A stretch of DNA of 6,787 bases from an uncultured bacterium. Lineage in GTDB: Bacteria; Verrucomicrobiota; Kiritimatiellia; RFP12; UBA1067. The DNA is taken from the NCBI GenBank assembly GCA_946401765.1, contig CAMIVJ010000151.1:1-6787 (forward strand), written 5' to 3'. Positions 1 to 6,350 of this stretch are shown here, piece after piece. The translations under genes and the position numbers were made by a program. The notes beneath the pieces were generated by a model. It ran no database searches, was not told where the DNA came from, and saw only the letters and a list, made by a program, of their open reading frames with translations. How positions within the stretch are numbered: position 1 is the first letter of the stretch; every line of letters starts with the position of its first letter.

Positions 1-231
1 GCCGAACGTGAGTTCCTTAATCTCCTCAAGTGTCGCGCCGGGGAACGCCAGCTCGGGAGTTGGCTGCACAACGTTCATGTTCTCGGGCGTAGTCAAGTCG
101 AACACTCCGAACACGTATCCCGGCGTAGTGTACGCGGGCTCAGTCGCATTGAGCGCGCCGCCCAGCAGCGCGGCCGTAAGCAACCACACAAAAGACATTG
201 GCTTCCCACTGAGTGCTTTTCCTGTAGCCAT
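1..231 (-). CDS. Exported protein of unknown function, N-terminal 77 residues only
   Basis: This is the 5' part of a gene that reads leftward off the window edge; 77 codons are open with no stop. I do not recognise the family. The N-terminus looks like a Sec signal peptide: lysines at residues 5 and 10, a hydrophobic core at about 13-27 (FVWLLTAALLGGAL), and a plausible cleavage site after Ala29 (LNA, then TEP). The visible mature part is rich in Pro, Thr and Val and has no cysteine. The ATG at 231 is chosen because AAGGAAG (238-244) lies at good spacing before it. An in-frame ATG at 237 directly abuts that site, and one at 198 would lose both lysines. The gene lies downstream of the GH28 gene on the same strand but appears to have its own promoter. 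The reading frame and export are fairly sure; the function is unknown. Confidence 0.72.
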   Translation of the reverse strand, partial: MATGKALSGKPMSFVWLLTAALLGGALNATEPAYTTPGYVFGVFDLTTPENMNVVQPTPELAFPGATLEEIKELTFG

Positions 232-264
232 TGACATCTTCCTTTCTTGGGATGTTTAGCGTCC

Positions 265-286
265 ATTATACGATATTTCCGATAAT
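265..286 (-). promoter_or_regulatory. Probable promoter of the leftmost exported gene, with a possible operator
   Basis: On the minus strand, 265-270 reads TATAAT, a perfect sigma-70-type -10 hexamer, about 33 nt upstream of the start at 231. This would give a leader of roughly 25-30 nt. No good -35 box lies at 16-18 nt spacing; the only similar hexamer, TTGGCA at 303-308, is 32 nt away. The same segment, 265-286, is an imperfect inverted repeat (arms ATTATCG and CG-T-ATAAT) that overlaps the -10, so a regulator could bind there. The -10 match is direct observation in an otherwise GC-rich region; promoter activity and the operator are inferred. Confidence 0.4.
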
Positions 287-329
287 CACTCCAGCGTTAT
301 TTTGCCAAGTTTTTGATTTTTGATGAACC

Positions 330-1598
330 TCACTTCACCGCGGATTGGTTCAGCGTCTCCCAAGATATGTTCCGAGACCGGACAAATGGCTTTCGCTCTC
401 CGCGTGGTGTAACAAGGTCGCCATCCGGCATCTTCGCGCCGTTTAACGTGCAGCTGCGGAACGTCAGCGGCTCCGTAGCAACCGCCTCTAACGGCGTTTT
501 CGACTTCACCTCCGCCGTGAAGTTCTCCAGGCGGATGTTCGTCAGAATGGAGTCGTGGTTCCCGACGAAGCGCAGCGGCCTCGCGCACTCGACGTTGAAG
601 TTCCTGAACGTGACGTCGCGCACGCCGCGTATCTTGATGCCAGGTTCCGCAACGATCTGCACCGAACTTCCATGTGAAATCCCCTCGAATCCGTCGAACA
701 CGATGTTGGACATATCCATGTACCCTTCGTCGTAGGGTCGCGTGTAGCGAATCGGATAGTCGAAGAATATCCCGTTGTTGCCGGCCATCTTGATGTCCTT
801 GAAGAGCGCGTTGCGGATCGTGTCGTCCGAGGGTGCGCCCATGCGGATCGCCTGGCATGTGCTGTTCAACACGCAGTTCGACACGACAACGTCCTCGCAG
901 ACGACATGCTCGTCCTTCCACTCGCGCATCGCCCGCAGAATGATGCAGTCGTCGCCCGTCTTGAAAAACGAATTGCCCACGCGCACGCGTCGGCAGGCAT
1001 CGAAGTCGATTCCGTCGTTGTTGATCATGCGCTGGTCGCCAACGACCGTTATCCCGTCCGCCACCACGTCTTCGCAAAGGCGGATGAACATCGTCCACAT
1101 CGGGCTGTCCTTGAAGGTGGCGCCCTCCAGCCTCACGCGCCTGCAGCGGACGAACTGGACCATCAGCGGACGGAACTTCGGCTTCGGCCAGTGGCCGCGC
1201 GGCGGCTTGCGGTCGTAGAAGGCAGGGCCCTGACCGTCAATCGTCCCCTTCCCCGTGATCGCGATGTCTTCTGCGTCCCACGCCTGGATGAGAGCCCTGT
1301 ACGAGCTTTCGGGCGACACGCTGCACACATTGCGAGGGAAATCGTCGTAGTCATCTCTCTTCGTGCTTCCAAGCAGAACCGCCCCTTTCTCCAGATGAAG
1401 CTCCACATGGCTTCTGAGGCGCAGCGTGCCGACTGGATGCACGCCAGGCGCAACGACAACGCGCCCTCCGCCAGCTGCAGAGGCGGCGTCTATCGCCTGC
1501 TGAATCTCCGCGCGCCCGCCATCGGCGGCAACGCGAAAATCGTCCGCACGCGCGCCTAGCGCGAGAGCGGAAAGAACGATTGCATAGATTGGCTTCAT
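330..1598 (-). CDS. Exported GH28-family (polygalacturonase-like) beta-helix protein with altered active site
   Basis: A 422-residue protein with a signal peptide (residues 1-18, likely cleavage after ARA) and a right-handed parallel beta-helix of the glycoside hydrolase 28 type, the fold of polygalacturonases and rhamnogalacturonan hydrolases. Family landmarks seen are GKGTIDGQG (116-124), NNDGID (193-198, matching the NTDG motif with Asp195) and TGDDCI (214-219, the paired catalytic Asp216-Asp217). The usual GHG motif is replaced by Cys248-Gln249-Ala250 before IRMG, and the usual RIK by Phe278-Phe279-Asp280. The acidic catalytic residues are therefore kept, but the histidine and the substrate-binding Arg/Lys are not. 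It probably acts outside the cytoplasm on a pectic or related glycan, though the exact substrate cannot be read from the sequence. GGAGG at 1603-1607 precedes the ATG by 4 nt. The gene follows the HAD gene after 42 nt. Family assignment is confident; activity is not. Confidence 0.9.
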   Translation of the reverse strand: MKPIYAIVLSALALGARADDFRVAADGGRAEIQQAIDAASAAGGGRVVVAPGVHPVGTLRLRSHVELHLEKGAVLLGSTKRDDYDDFPRNVCSVSPESSYRALIQAWDAEDIAITGKGTIDGQGPAFYDRKPPRGHWPKPKFRPLMVQFVRCRRVRLEGATFKDSPMWTMFIRLCEDVVADGITVVGDQRMINNDGIDFDACRRVRVGNSFFKTGDDCIILRAMREWKDEHVVCEDVVVSNCVLNSTCQAIRMGAPSDDTIRNALFKDIKMAGNNGIFFDYPIRYTRPYDEGYMDMSNIVFDGFEGISHGSSVQIVAEPGIKIRGVRDVTFRNFNVECARPLRFVGNHDSILTNIRLENFTAEVKSKTPLEAVATEPLTFRSCTLNGAKMPDGDLVTPRGERKPFVRSRNISWETLNQSAVK

Positions 1599-1640
1599 GT
1601 ATCCTCCATCCTGAACCCGCGCAAACGACAGTCGAAGAAA

Positions 1641-2603
1641 CTACACTCCAAGCTCCAGCTCAAGCTGACCCACCACGGTGAGCTTGCGTCCGTTGGTTAG
1701 GCTGGGATCGCTCGTGTCGTACACGACGAACTTGAATGATCCGAAGCGGCGCGCGAGCTCGCTGCGGATGTAGTTCGTGACGGCGGCCACATTGCCAGGG
1801 TCGTCGTCGGAGAAGCCCACCGCCACCTGCCTCTCGCCTATGCCGCCCGTGCGCTGCATCGTGCGGAAGAGATGCTCCACGAAGTCGCGTATCGCGAACT
1901 CCTTTGCGAGCTCGGGCTTCTGGTGAGGCGGAGCCTCCACGAGACGCGCGCCGAAGTCCGCATCTCCTGCCATCTTCTCCTTGAAGTCCGGGCTGGTGAC
2001 GGCATGGTAGCGGCACATGGAGAGGAAGTAGTCGATCTCCTCCTCGTCTGTGCCGAACGCCTGCACCTTGTCGAAGCAGTACCTGTAGCCGCGCAGGTTC
2101 GTGAGCATCTCGTCGCGCTCCTCCGGAGAAAGGGCCTCGTCGATGAATATCCTCACCGCCCTGCGGATCGTGTCGGCTGCATGGCCGCGCGCAGTGACTA
2201 TCGCGAAGATGCGCCCTTCGCGAAGAGTCTTGCGAAGAGTCTCGAAGGAGGGTCCTGGCGGCTCGCCGGCCTTTATCCTCGCAAGCGCGGCGCGGGTGTC
2301 GCGGATGAACGAGAGGTCGCCGGCGTCCTGCGCGGCATCGGAGCCGGGAGGATCCTGGAAGTCGCGAAACGCTGCCTCGCGGCCGCCTTCCTGCGGCAGA
2401 CGGTAGTGCTGCTCGTCTGTGCGCACAAGAGCGTAAGTGCCTGTAGAGACGCTTGTGGGGCGCCACACGCCGTCTTCGCCGCGCTTTTCGAGATAGATGC
2501 GCGTGGGCATGTGGAGGATGTTGTCGTCCCAGTCGAAGATGTAGTACTTGAAGTCGCGGCCCGCGACTTCAGTATTCACATTCTTCCCGTCAATGACTTC
2601 CAC
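1641..2603 (-). CDS. HAD-superfamily protein, probable phosphohydrolase of unknown substrate
   Basis: A 320-residue protein with no signal peptide, so probably cytoplasmic. Three HAD landmarks occur in order: motif I FDWDDN (23-28; Asp24 the likely nucleophile, Asp26 the acid/base), motif II IVTARG (135-140; Thr137), and motif IV GFSDDDPGN (263-271), whose aspartates would hold Mg2+. A candidate motif III lysine is Lys229. About 110 residues separate motifs I and II, a common place for a cap domain. The segment at about 160-240 is largely charged and probably helical. Together these suggest a Mg2+-dependent phosphatase, but I cannot name a substrate or closer family. The start is GTG, supported by GGAGG at 2612-2616 with 8 nt spacing; a nearby upstream ATG is out of frame. 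It starts 26 nt after tex, so the two are probably co-transcribed. HAD fold is likely; the function is open. Confidence 0.8.
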   Translation of the reverse strand: MEVIDGKNVNTEVAGRDFKYYIFDWDDNILHMPTRIYLEKRGEDGVWRPTSVSTGTYALVRTDEQHYRLPQEGGREAAFRDFQDPPGSDAAQDAGDLSFIRDTRAALARIKAGEPPGPSFETLRKTLREGRIFAIVTARGHAADTIRRAVRIFIDEALSPEERDEMLTNLRGYRYCFDKVQAFGTDEEEIDYFLSMCRYHAVTSPDFKEKMAGDADFGARLVEAPPHQKPELAKEFAIRDFVEHLFRTMQRTGGIGERQVAVGFSDDDPGNVAAVTNYIRSELARRFGSFKFVVYDTSDPSLTNGRKLTVVGQLELELGV

Positions 2604-2611
2604 TTCCCGCG

Positions 2612-2616
2612 CCTCC
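2612..2616 (-). promoter_or_regulatory. Ribosome-binding site fixing the GTG start of the HAD gene
   Basis: GGAGG on the minus strand, 8 nt before GTG at 2603. It lies in the 26-nt gap after the tex stop and is the main reason to accept a GTG start here. Confidence 0.7.
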
Positions 2617-2629
2617 TGCCATCGCCGCG

Positions 2630-4879
2630 TCAGAGATTGGCGAACGGATTGCAGCTGAAGCCGCTCGAATAGGAGCGCCCGCCGTGGTCACCGCCCACAC
2701 GGCGCGGACCCTGCTGCGGACGCGGCGCGCGCGCCTGGCCTCCGCCGGAGCGCACGCCCCCCGCGTTCTCCCTCGGCTGCGTGCGAGCGGAAAGCGACAC
2801 CCTTCCGCGCGCCTTGTCTACGCCTATCACCTTCACGCGGATCTTGTCGCCCACCTTCACGACCTCCTTCGGGTCGCGCACAAAGCGGTCCGCCAGCTCC
2901 GAGACGTGCACAAGCCCGTCCTGGTGAATGCCGATGTCGACGAACGCCCCGAACGCGGCCACGTTCGTGACCACGCCCTCGAGCGTCATCCCCTCCTTCA
3001 CGTCGTCGATCGTCGTCACGTCGTCGCGGAACGCCGGCTTCTCGAAGACGGCGCGCGGATCGCGCCCGGGCTTCTTCAGCTCGTCCACGATGTCCTTCAG
3101 CGTAGGCTCGCCCACGTCGTTCGTGATGTAGCGCCTCACGTCGATCTTCGCCGCGAGCGTCGCGTTGCCCACAAGCTCGCCCACCTTCACGCCGAGGTCC
3201 TTCGCCATCTGCTCCACGAGCGCATATCTCTCGGGATGCACAGCCGACGCGTCGAGCGGATTCGCCGCCCCGCGAATGCGCAGGAAGCCCGCGGACTGCT
3301 CGAACGCCTTCGGACCAAGCCCGCTGACCTTCTTCAGGTCGCTGCGGCTCCTGAACGCGCCGTTCTCCTCGCGCCACTTCACGATGCGCTTCGCGAGCGA
3401 CTCGCCTATTCCTGAAACGCGCGTGAGAAGCGGCGCCGAGGCGGTGTTCAGCTCCACGCCCACTCCGTTCACGCAGCTCACCACCACCTCGTCCAGCTTC
3501 GCGCCAAGGAGCGGCTGATGCACGTCGTGCTGATACTGGCCCACGCCTATCGACTTCGGGTCGATCTTCACAAGCTCCGCAAGAGGATCCTGCAGACGGC
3601 GCCCGATGGAGATCGCGCCGCGCACCGTGAGGTCGAGCTCAGGGAACTCGTCGCGCGCGACTTCGCTCGCCGAGTACACCGAGGCACCAGCCTCGCTCAC
3701 GCTCACCACCATCACGTTCTTTGCGCCGATGAGCCGCAGCACGTCGCGCACGAACGCCTCGGTCTCGCGTCCCGCAGTGCCGTTGCCCACAGCCACCGCC
3801 TCTGGTTTGAACGTCTCAACGAGCTTCGCCAGGCGTTCCTGAGCCTCGGCCGTGCGCTGCATGGGGTATATCACGGTGTTCACGAGGAACTTCCCTGTGG
3901 CGTCGAGCATCGCCACCTTGCAGCCTGTGCGGATGCCTGGGTCTATCGCGAGAACGCGCTTCTCGCCCAGAGGGGCCGCAAGCAGCAGATGGCGCAGGTT
4001 CTCCGCGAACACCTCCACGGCGGCGCGGTCGGCCTCAAGCTTCTTCTCAACGCTCACGTCGATTTCGCAGCTCGGCGCGAGCAGGCGCTTGTAGGCATCC
4101 TCGGCGGCAAGACGGATCTGATCGTTCGAAGAGGAGGCGCCGCGCTCGCGGTTCACGATGCCGAGAATGTCCTGCACGAGCGGCTCCTTGTCAACCACCA
4201 GGCGCACCCAGAGAACACCCTCCTTCTGTCCACGGCGTATCGCGAGATAGCGATGGCTGGGAATCTCGGAGATGGGCTCGGAGAAGTCGTAGTACTGCTC
4301 GAACTTAGTGGGCTCCGCAGGCCTGGGCGTCACCACCTCGCTCTTGACGACGGCCTTGTGCGCGAAGGCGTCGCGCACGAGGCCACGGACGTCGGCCATG
4401 TCGGAGATGCGCTCGGCGATGATGTCGCGCGCGCCCTGCAGGTCTTCGTCGGACGCGTCGAACGGCTCGCCGTTCCAGATCTTGTCGGCCAGCGGCTCGA
4501 GGCCCTTCTCCTTCGCGATCATCGCGCGCGTGCGGCGCTTGGGCTTGTAGGGCTGGTAGAGGTCTTCGAGCGCGTTCTTCTGCATGCACGCCTCGATCTT
4601 CGCGCGAAGGGAGTCAGTGAGCTTGCCCTGCTCGTCGATTGACTTCAGGATCGCGGCCCTGCGGTCCTCTAGCTCAGCATAGTACGTTAGGCGCTCCTGT
4701 ATCTTCGAGATCTGCACCTCGTCGAGATTGCCGTGCGCCTCCTTGCGGTACCGGGCGATGAAGGGAATCGTGTTGCCCTCGCCAAGGAGCCGGGCAACGG
4801 CGGCTATCTGCCCGGCGGAAATGCCTAGTTCGGAAGAAAGGCGCGGCAGCACCTTCTGCGCGTTCATGTCGTCTGTCAT
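2630..4879 (-). CDS. tex: Tex, S1-domain RNA-binding transcription accessory protein
   Basis: A complete 749-residue Tex homologue, close to the family's usual 720-790. Tex is a conserved cytoplasmic nucleic-acid-binding protein related to eukaryotic Spt6 and linked to transcription and RNA metabolism. Domains in order: N-terminal helical/HTH region with IPFIARYRKE (38-47) and LEDLYQPYKPKRRTRA (104-119); YqgF-like RNase H fold starting at VLAIDPGIRTGCK (309-321) and including GNGTAGRET (365-373); SIGRRLQDPLAELVKIDPKSIGVGQYQHDV (424-453); helix-hairpin-helix motifs at about 485-535 (RVSGIGESLAKRIV, KVSGLGPKAFEQ); and an S1 domain at about 627-698. The last 50 residues are a Gly/Arg/Pro-rich tail ending in NPFANL. 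The ATG at 4879 has only a weak purine-rich upstream site; ATG codon 5 has nothing better. It starts 19 nt after the stop of the small exported protein. The identification is very secure. Confidence 0.97.
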   Translation of the reverse strand: MTDDMNAQKVLPRLSSELGISAGQIAAVARLLGEGNTIPFIARYRKEAHGNLDEVQISKIQERLTYYAELEDRRAAILKSIDEQGKLTDSLRAKIEACMQKNALEDLYQPYKPKRRTRAMIAKEKGLEPLADKIWNGEPFDASDEDLQGARDIIAERISDMADVRGLVRDAFAHKAVVKSEVVTPRPAEPTKFEQYYDFSEPISEIPSHRYLAIRRGQKEGVLWVRLVVDKEPLVQDILGIVNRERGASSSNDQIRLAAEDAYKRLLAPSCEIDVSVEKKLEADRAAVEVFAENLRHLLLAAPLGEKRVLAIDPGIRTGCKVAMLDATGKFLVNTVIYPMQRTAEAQERLAKLVETFKPEAVAVGNGTAGRETEAFVRDVLRLIGAKNVMVVSVSEAGASVYSASEVARDEFPELDLTVRGAISIGRRLQDPLAELVKIDPKSIGVGQYQHDVHQPLLGAKLDEVVVSCVNGVGVELNTASAPLLTRVSGIGESLAKRIVKWREENGAFRSRSDLKKVSGLGPKAFEQSAGFLRIRGAANPLDASAVHPERYALVEQMAKDLGVKVGELVGNATLAAKIDVRRYITNDVGEPTLKDIVDELKKPGRDPRAVFEKPAFRDDVTTIDDVKEGMTLEGVVTNVAAFGAFVDIGIHQDGLVHVSELADRFVRDPKEVVKVGDKIRVKVIGVDKARGRVSLSARTQPRENAGGVRSGGGQARAPRPQQGPRRVGGDHGGRSYSSGFSCNPFANL

Positions 4880-4898
4880 CGTTGTCTTTTCTTGATTC

Positions 4899-5414
4899 TT
4901 ACGGGGTCATGAGACCGATGGTGATCGTGTCCTCCGGCGCGGCGTTTGGCGCTGCGCCCTTTCGCACCATCTTGAGCGTAAGCTCCACGTTGGAGTCAGC
5001 AAGGCGACGCACCGTGGCCACGGCCACGCCTTCTCCGCCGGAAGCGTTGGCGGAACGCGCCTTTGCGGCAGCGCCGCGCTCGATGATGCACGAGTACTTG
5101 CCGGAGGTAGACGGCGTCACCCATCTGCAGCCCGCCGGCTCCTTCAGCTCCACCAGCACCGGATCGCCCTTAGCCACCTTCATCGCGAAGCTTCCCTCAG
5201 CCTTCACTAGGCGGATGTTCTTCTTGCGCCCCGTTCCGCGCGACCTAGCGAGCGGCGTGTTGTTCTCGGAAAGCGCAGCCTGGCGGTTGACCCTGGCTCC
5301 CGCTCCGCCAGTGCCCACCGGATATCCCCCGCGGAAGCTGCGGCGCTGTGTGAACGCATCGGCGGCAAAGCTGCATGCGGCCGCCACCACGAACACGACA
5401 ATCGTCTTCTTCAT
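4899..5414 (-). CDS. Small exported protein with a chagasin/I42-like core
   Basis: A 171-residue protein with a clear Sec signal peptide (MKKTIVVFVVAAACSFAADA; likely cleavage after Ala20). Residues 21-70 are low-complexity, rich in Gly, Arg and Ser. Residues 75-171 resemble the beta-sandwich of chagasin/I42 cysteine-protease inhibitors. The three binding-loop positions occur in order: KEPAGCRW (91-98) where that family has NPTTGxxW; SGGEG (125-129) where it has GGxG; MVRKGAAP (149-156) where it has the RPW loop; then a closing strand DTITIGLM. The RPW tryptophan is absent and the first loop is one residue short, so this may be a diverged member or only a look-alike fold. It would act in the periplasm or outside. 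AGGA at 5424-5427, 9 nt before the ATG, supports the start. It sits 20 nt after accA and 19 nt before tex. The gene and its export are confident; the family is tentative. Confidence 0.8.
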   Translation of the reverse strand: MKKTIVVFVVAAACSFAADAFTQRRSFRGGYPVGTGGAGARVNRQAALSENNTPLARSRGTGRKKNIRLVKAEGSFAMKVAKGDPVLVELKEPAGCRWVTPSTSGKYSCIIERGAAAKARSANASGGEGVAVATVRRLADSNVELTLKMVRKGAAPNAAPEDTITIGLMTP

Positions 5415-5434
5415 CTTGCACCATCCTTTCGAAA

Positions 5435-6265
5435 TCAGTAGAAATTGCCCATCGCGCGGAACTTCGCGTAGCGCTTCGCAACCAGCTCGTCGAGCGGCAC
5501 GCCCTCTAGCTCGCGCAGCGCCGCCACAACGGCCTTCTTGACGGCCGCGGCGGCCGCGGCATGGCTCTTCTGCGCGCCGCCCGCAGGCTCCTTCACGATC
5601 TCGTCGATTGCGCCAAGCCGCTTGAGGTCGGCCGCAGTGATCTTCAGCGCCTCTGCAGCTGCGGGCGCCTGCGCGCCGTCGCGCCAGAGGATGCCAGCGC
5701 AGCCTTCGGGAGAGATGACGGAATAGACGGCGTTCTCGAGCATGAGAATGCGGTCGCCAACTGCTATCGCGAGCGCGCCGCCGCTGCCGCCCTCGCCCGT
5801 CACCACCACCACGATGGGAGTCTTGAGAAGCGAGAAGAACTCGAGCGACTTCGCGATGGCCTCGGCCTGGCCGCGCGCCTCGGCGGTGTCGCCAGGATAC
5901 GCGCCGGGAGTGTCCACGAACGTCACGATTGGGATATGGAACTTCTCGGCGAGCTTCGCAAGACGCATCGCCTTGCGGTAGCCGTCGGGATTGGCCATGC
6001 CAAAGTTGGCCTCCATGTTCTCCTCCACGGTGGCGCCCTTGTGGTGGCCGATCAGCAGCACTTTGAGCGCGCCCTTCGCATCGTCGATCGTGGCGAAGCC
6101 GCAGATGAGGCCGCGGTCGTCGTTCACAAGACGGTCGCCGTGCAGCTCCTCGAAGTCGCTGCAGATGCGCGATACAAAGTCCATCATGTGCGGCCTCTTT
6201 GGATCGCGCGCGAGCTTCACGCGGTCCATCGCCGTCACGTTCTCGATCTTTTTCCTTGTCGCCAT
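5435..6265 (-). CDS. accA: Acetyl-CoA carboxylase carboxyltransferase subunit alpha (AccA)
   Basis: AccA pairs with AccD to move the carboxyl group from carboxybiotin to acetyl-CoA, giving malonyl-CoA for fatty-acid synthesis in the cytoplasm. The 276 residues carry the crotonase-fold signatures: DFVSRICSDFEELHGDR (29-45), NFGMANPDGYRKAMRL (87-102), VDTPGAYPG (117-125), the oxyanion-type glycine loop GEGGSGGALAI (157-167), and YSVISPEGCAGILW (181-194). The N-terminal coiled-coil extension of about 40-50 residues found in E. coli and B. subtilis AccA is absent, giving a short form like those of streptococci and some other bacteria. A TTG 12 nt upstream (6277) would also be open, but it overlaps the Shine-Dalgarno site, so the ATG at 6265 is preferred. 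A run of six alanines at 236-241 comes from a 9-bp DNA duplication. accD lies 63 nt upstream on the same strand. Confidence 0.97.
   Translation of the reverse strand: MATRKKIENVTAMDRVKLARDPKRPHMMDFVSRICSDFEELHGDRLVNDDRGLICGFATIDDAKGALKVLLIGHHKGATVEENMEANFGMANPDGYRKAMRLAKLAEKFHIPIVTFVDTPGAYPGDTAEARGQAEAIAKSLEFFSLLKTPIVVVVTGEGGSGGALAIAVGDRILMLENAVYSVISPEGCAGILWRDGAQAPAAAEALKITAADLKRLGAIDEIVKEPAGGAQKSHAAAAAAVKKAVVAALRELEGVPLDELVAKRYAKFRAMGNFY
5543..5560. repeat. Two tandem copies of a 9-bp GC-rich unit inside accA
   Basis: GGCCGCGGC occurs twice back to back (5543-5551 and 5552-5560), in frame, encoding six consecutive alanines of AccA. Each copy contains the palindrome GCCGCGGC. The segment lies in the variable C-terminal part of the protein, so the duplication is probably tolerated. 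This is direct observation; no function is implied. Confidence 0.8.
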
Positions 6266-6271
6266 TGTCAA

Positions 6272-6275
6272 CTCC
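6272..6275 (-). promoter_or_regulatory. Ribosome-binding site of accA
   Basis: GGAG on the minus strand, 6 nt before the ATG at 6265. It decides the start: the alternative TTG at 6277 would overlap this site. The GGAG itself belongs to the last degenerate unit of the 8-bp repeat array. Confidence 0.7.
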
Positions 6276-6350
6276 AAACCTTCAACCTTAAAACCTAGAA
6301 GCTCCGAAACCTCGAAACCTTCAAACTTTCAAACCTTCAAACTTTCAAAC
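6272..6350. repeat. Array of about ten degenerate 8-bp tandem repeats between accD and accA
   Basis: Plus-strand consensus YTTCAAAC (GTTTGAAR on the coding strand). Units from the accD side are TTTCAAAC (6343), CTTCAAAC (6335), TTTCAAAC (6327), CTTCAAAC (6319), CTCGAAAC (6311), TCCGAAAC (6303), CTAGAAGC (6295), CTTAAAAC (6287), CTTCAAC (6280, 7 nt) and CTCCAAAC (6272). The first four form two exact 16-bp copies, and identity falls toward accA. The array encodes the last residues and the stop codon of AccD and ends in the accA ribosome-binding site. Eight is not a multiple of three, so each unit changes reading frame. No other copy of the array is seen in this window. Confidence 0.88.

Noticed and set aside
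303..308. TTGGCA as the -35 box paired with TATAAT at 265-270
   Set aside because: The spacing is 32 nt, far from the usual 16-18 nt.
238..329. Rho-independent terminator after the GH28 gene
   Set aside because: No GC-rich stem followed by a T run is present on the minus strand; only short AT-rich partial dyads and A-rich stretches.
906..1559. 217-residue plus-strand frame opposite the GH28 gene
   Set aside because: The minus-strand frame carries clear GH28 motifs and a signal peptide; the antisense frame has none.
1872..2672. 266-residue plus-strand frame opposite the HAD gene
   Set aside because: It spans the HAD gene and the tex junction, has no recognisable motif, and has shadow-like composition.
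3518..4642. 374-residue open frame on the plus strand opposite tex
   Set aside because: Its composition (many His, Arg, Leu, Val) is that of an antisense shadow of GC-rich codons, and tex is unmistakable on the other strand.
5370..5414. Lipoprotein signal in the small exported protein (AAAC around Cys14)
   Set aside because: The -3 position is Ala rather than Leu/Val/Ile, and a normal ADA cleavage site follows at residues 18-20, so signal peptidase I is more likely.
6272..6350. CRISPR array
   Set aside because: Units are 8 bp, directly adjacent, with no spacers and no cas genes; this is a simple tandem repeat.
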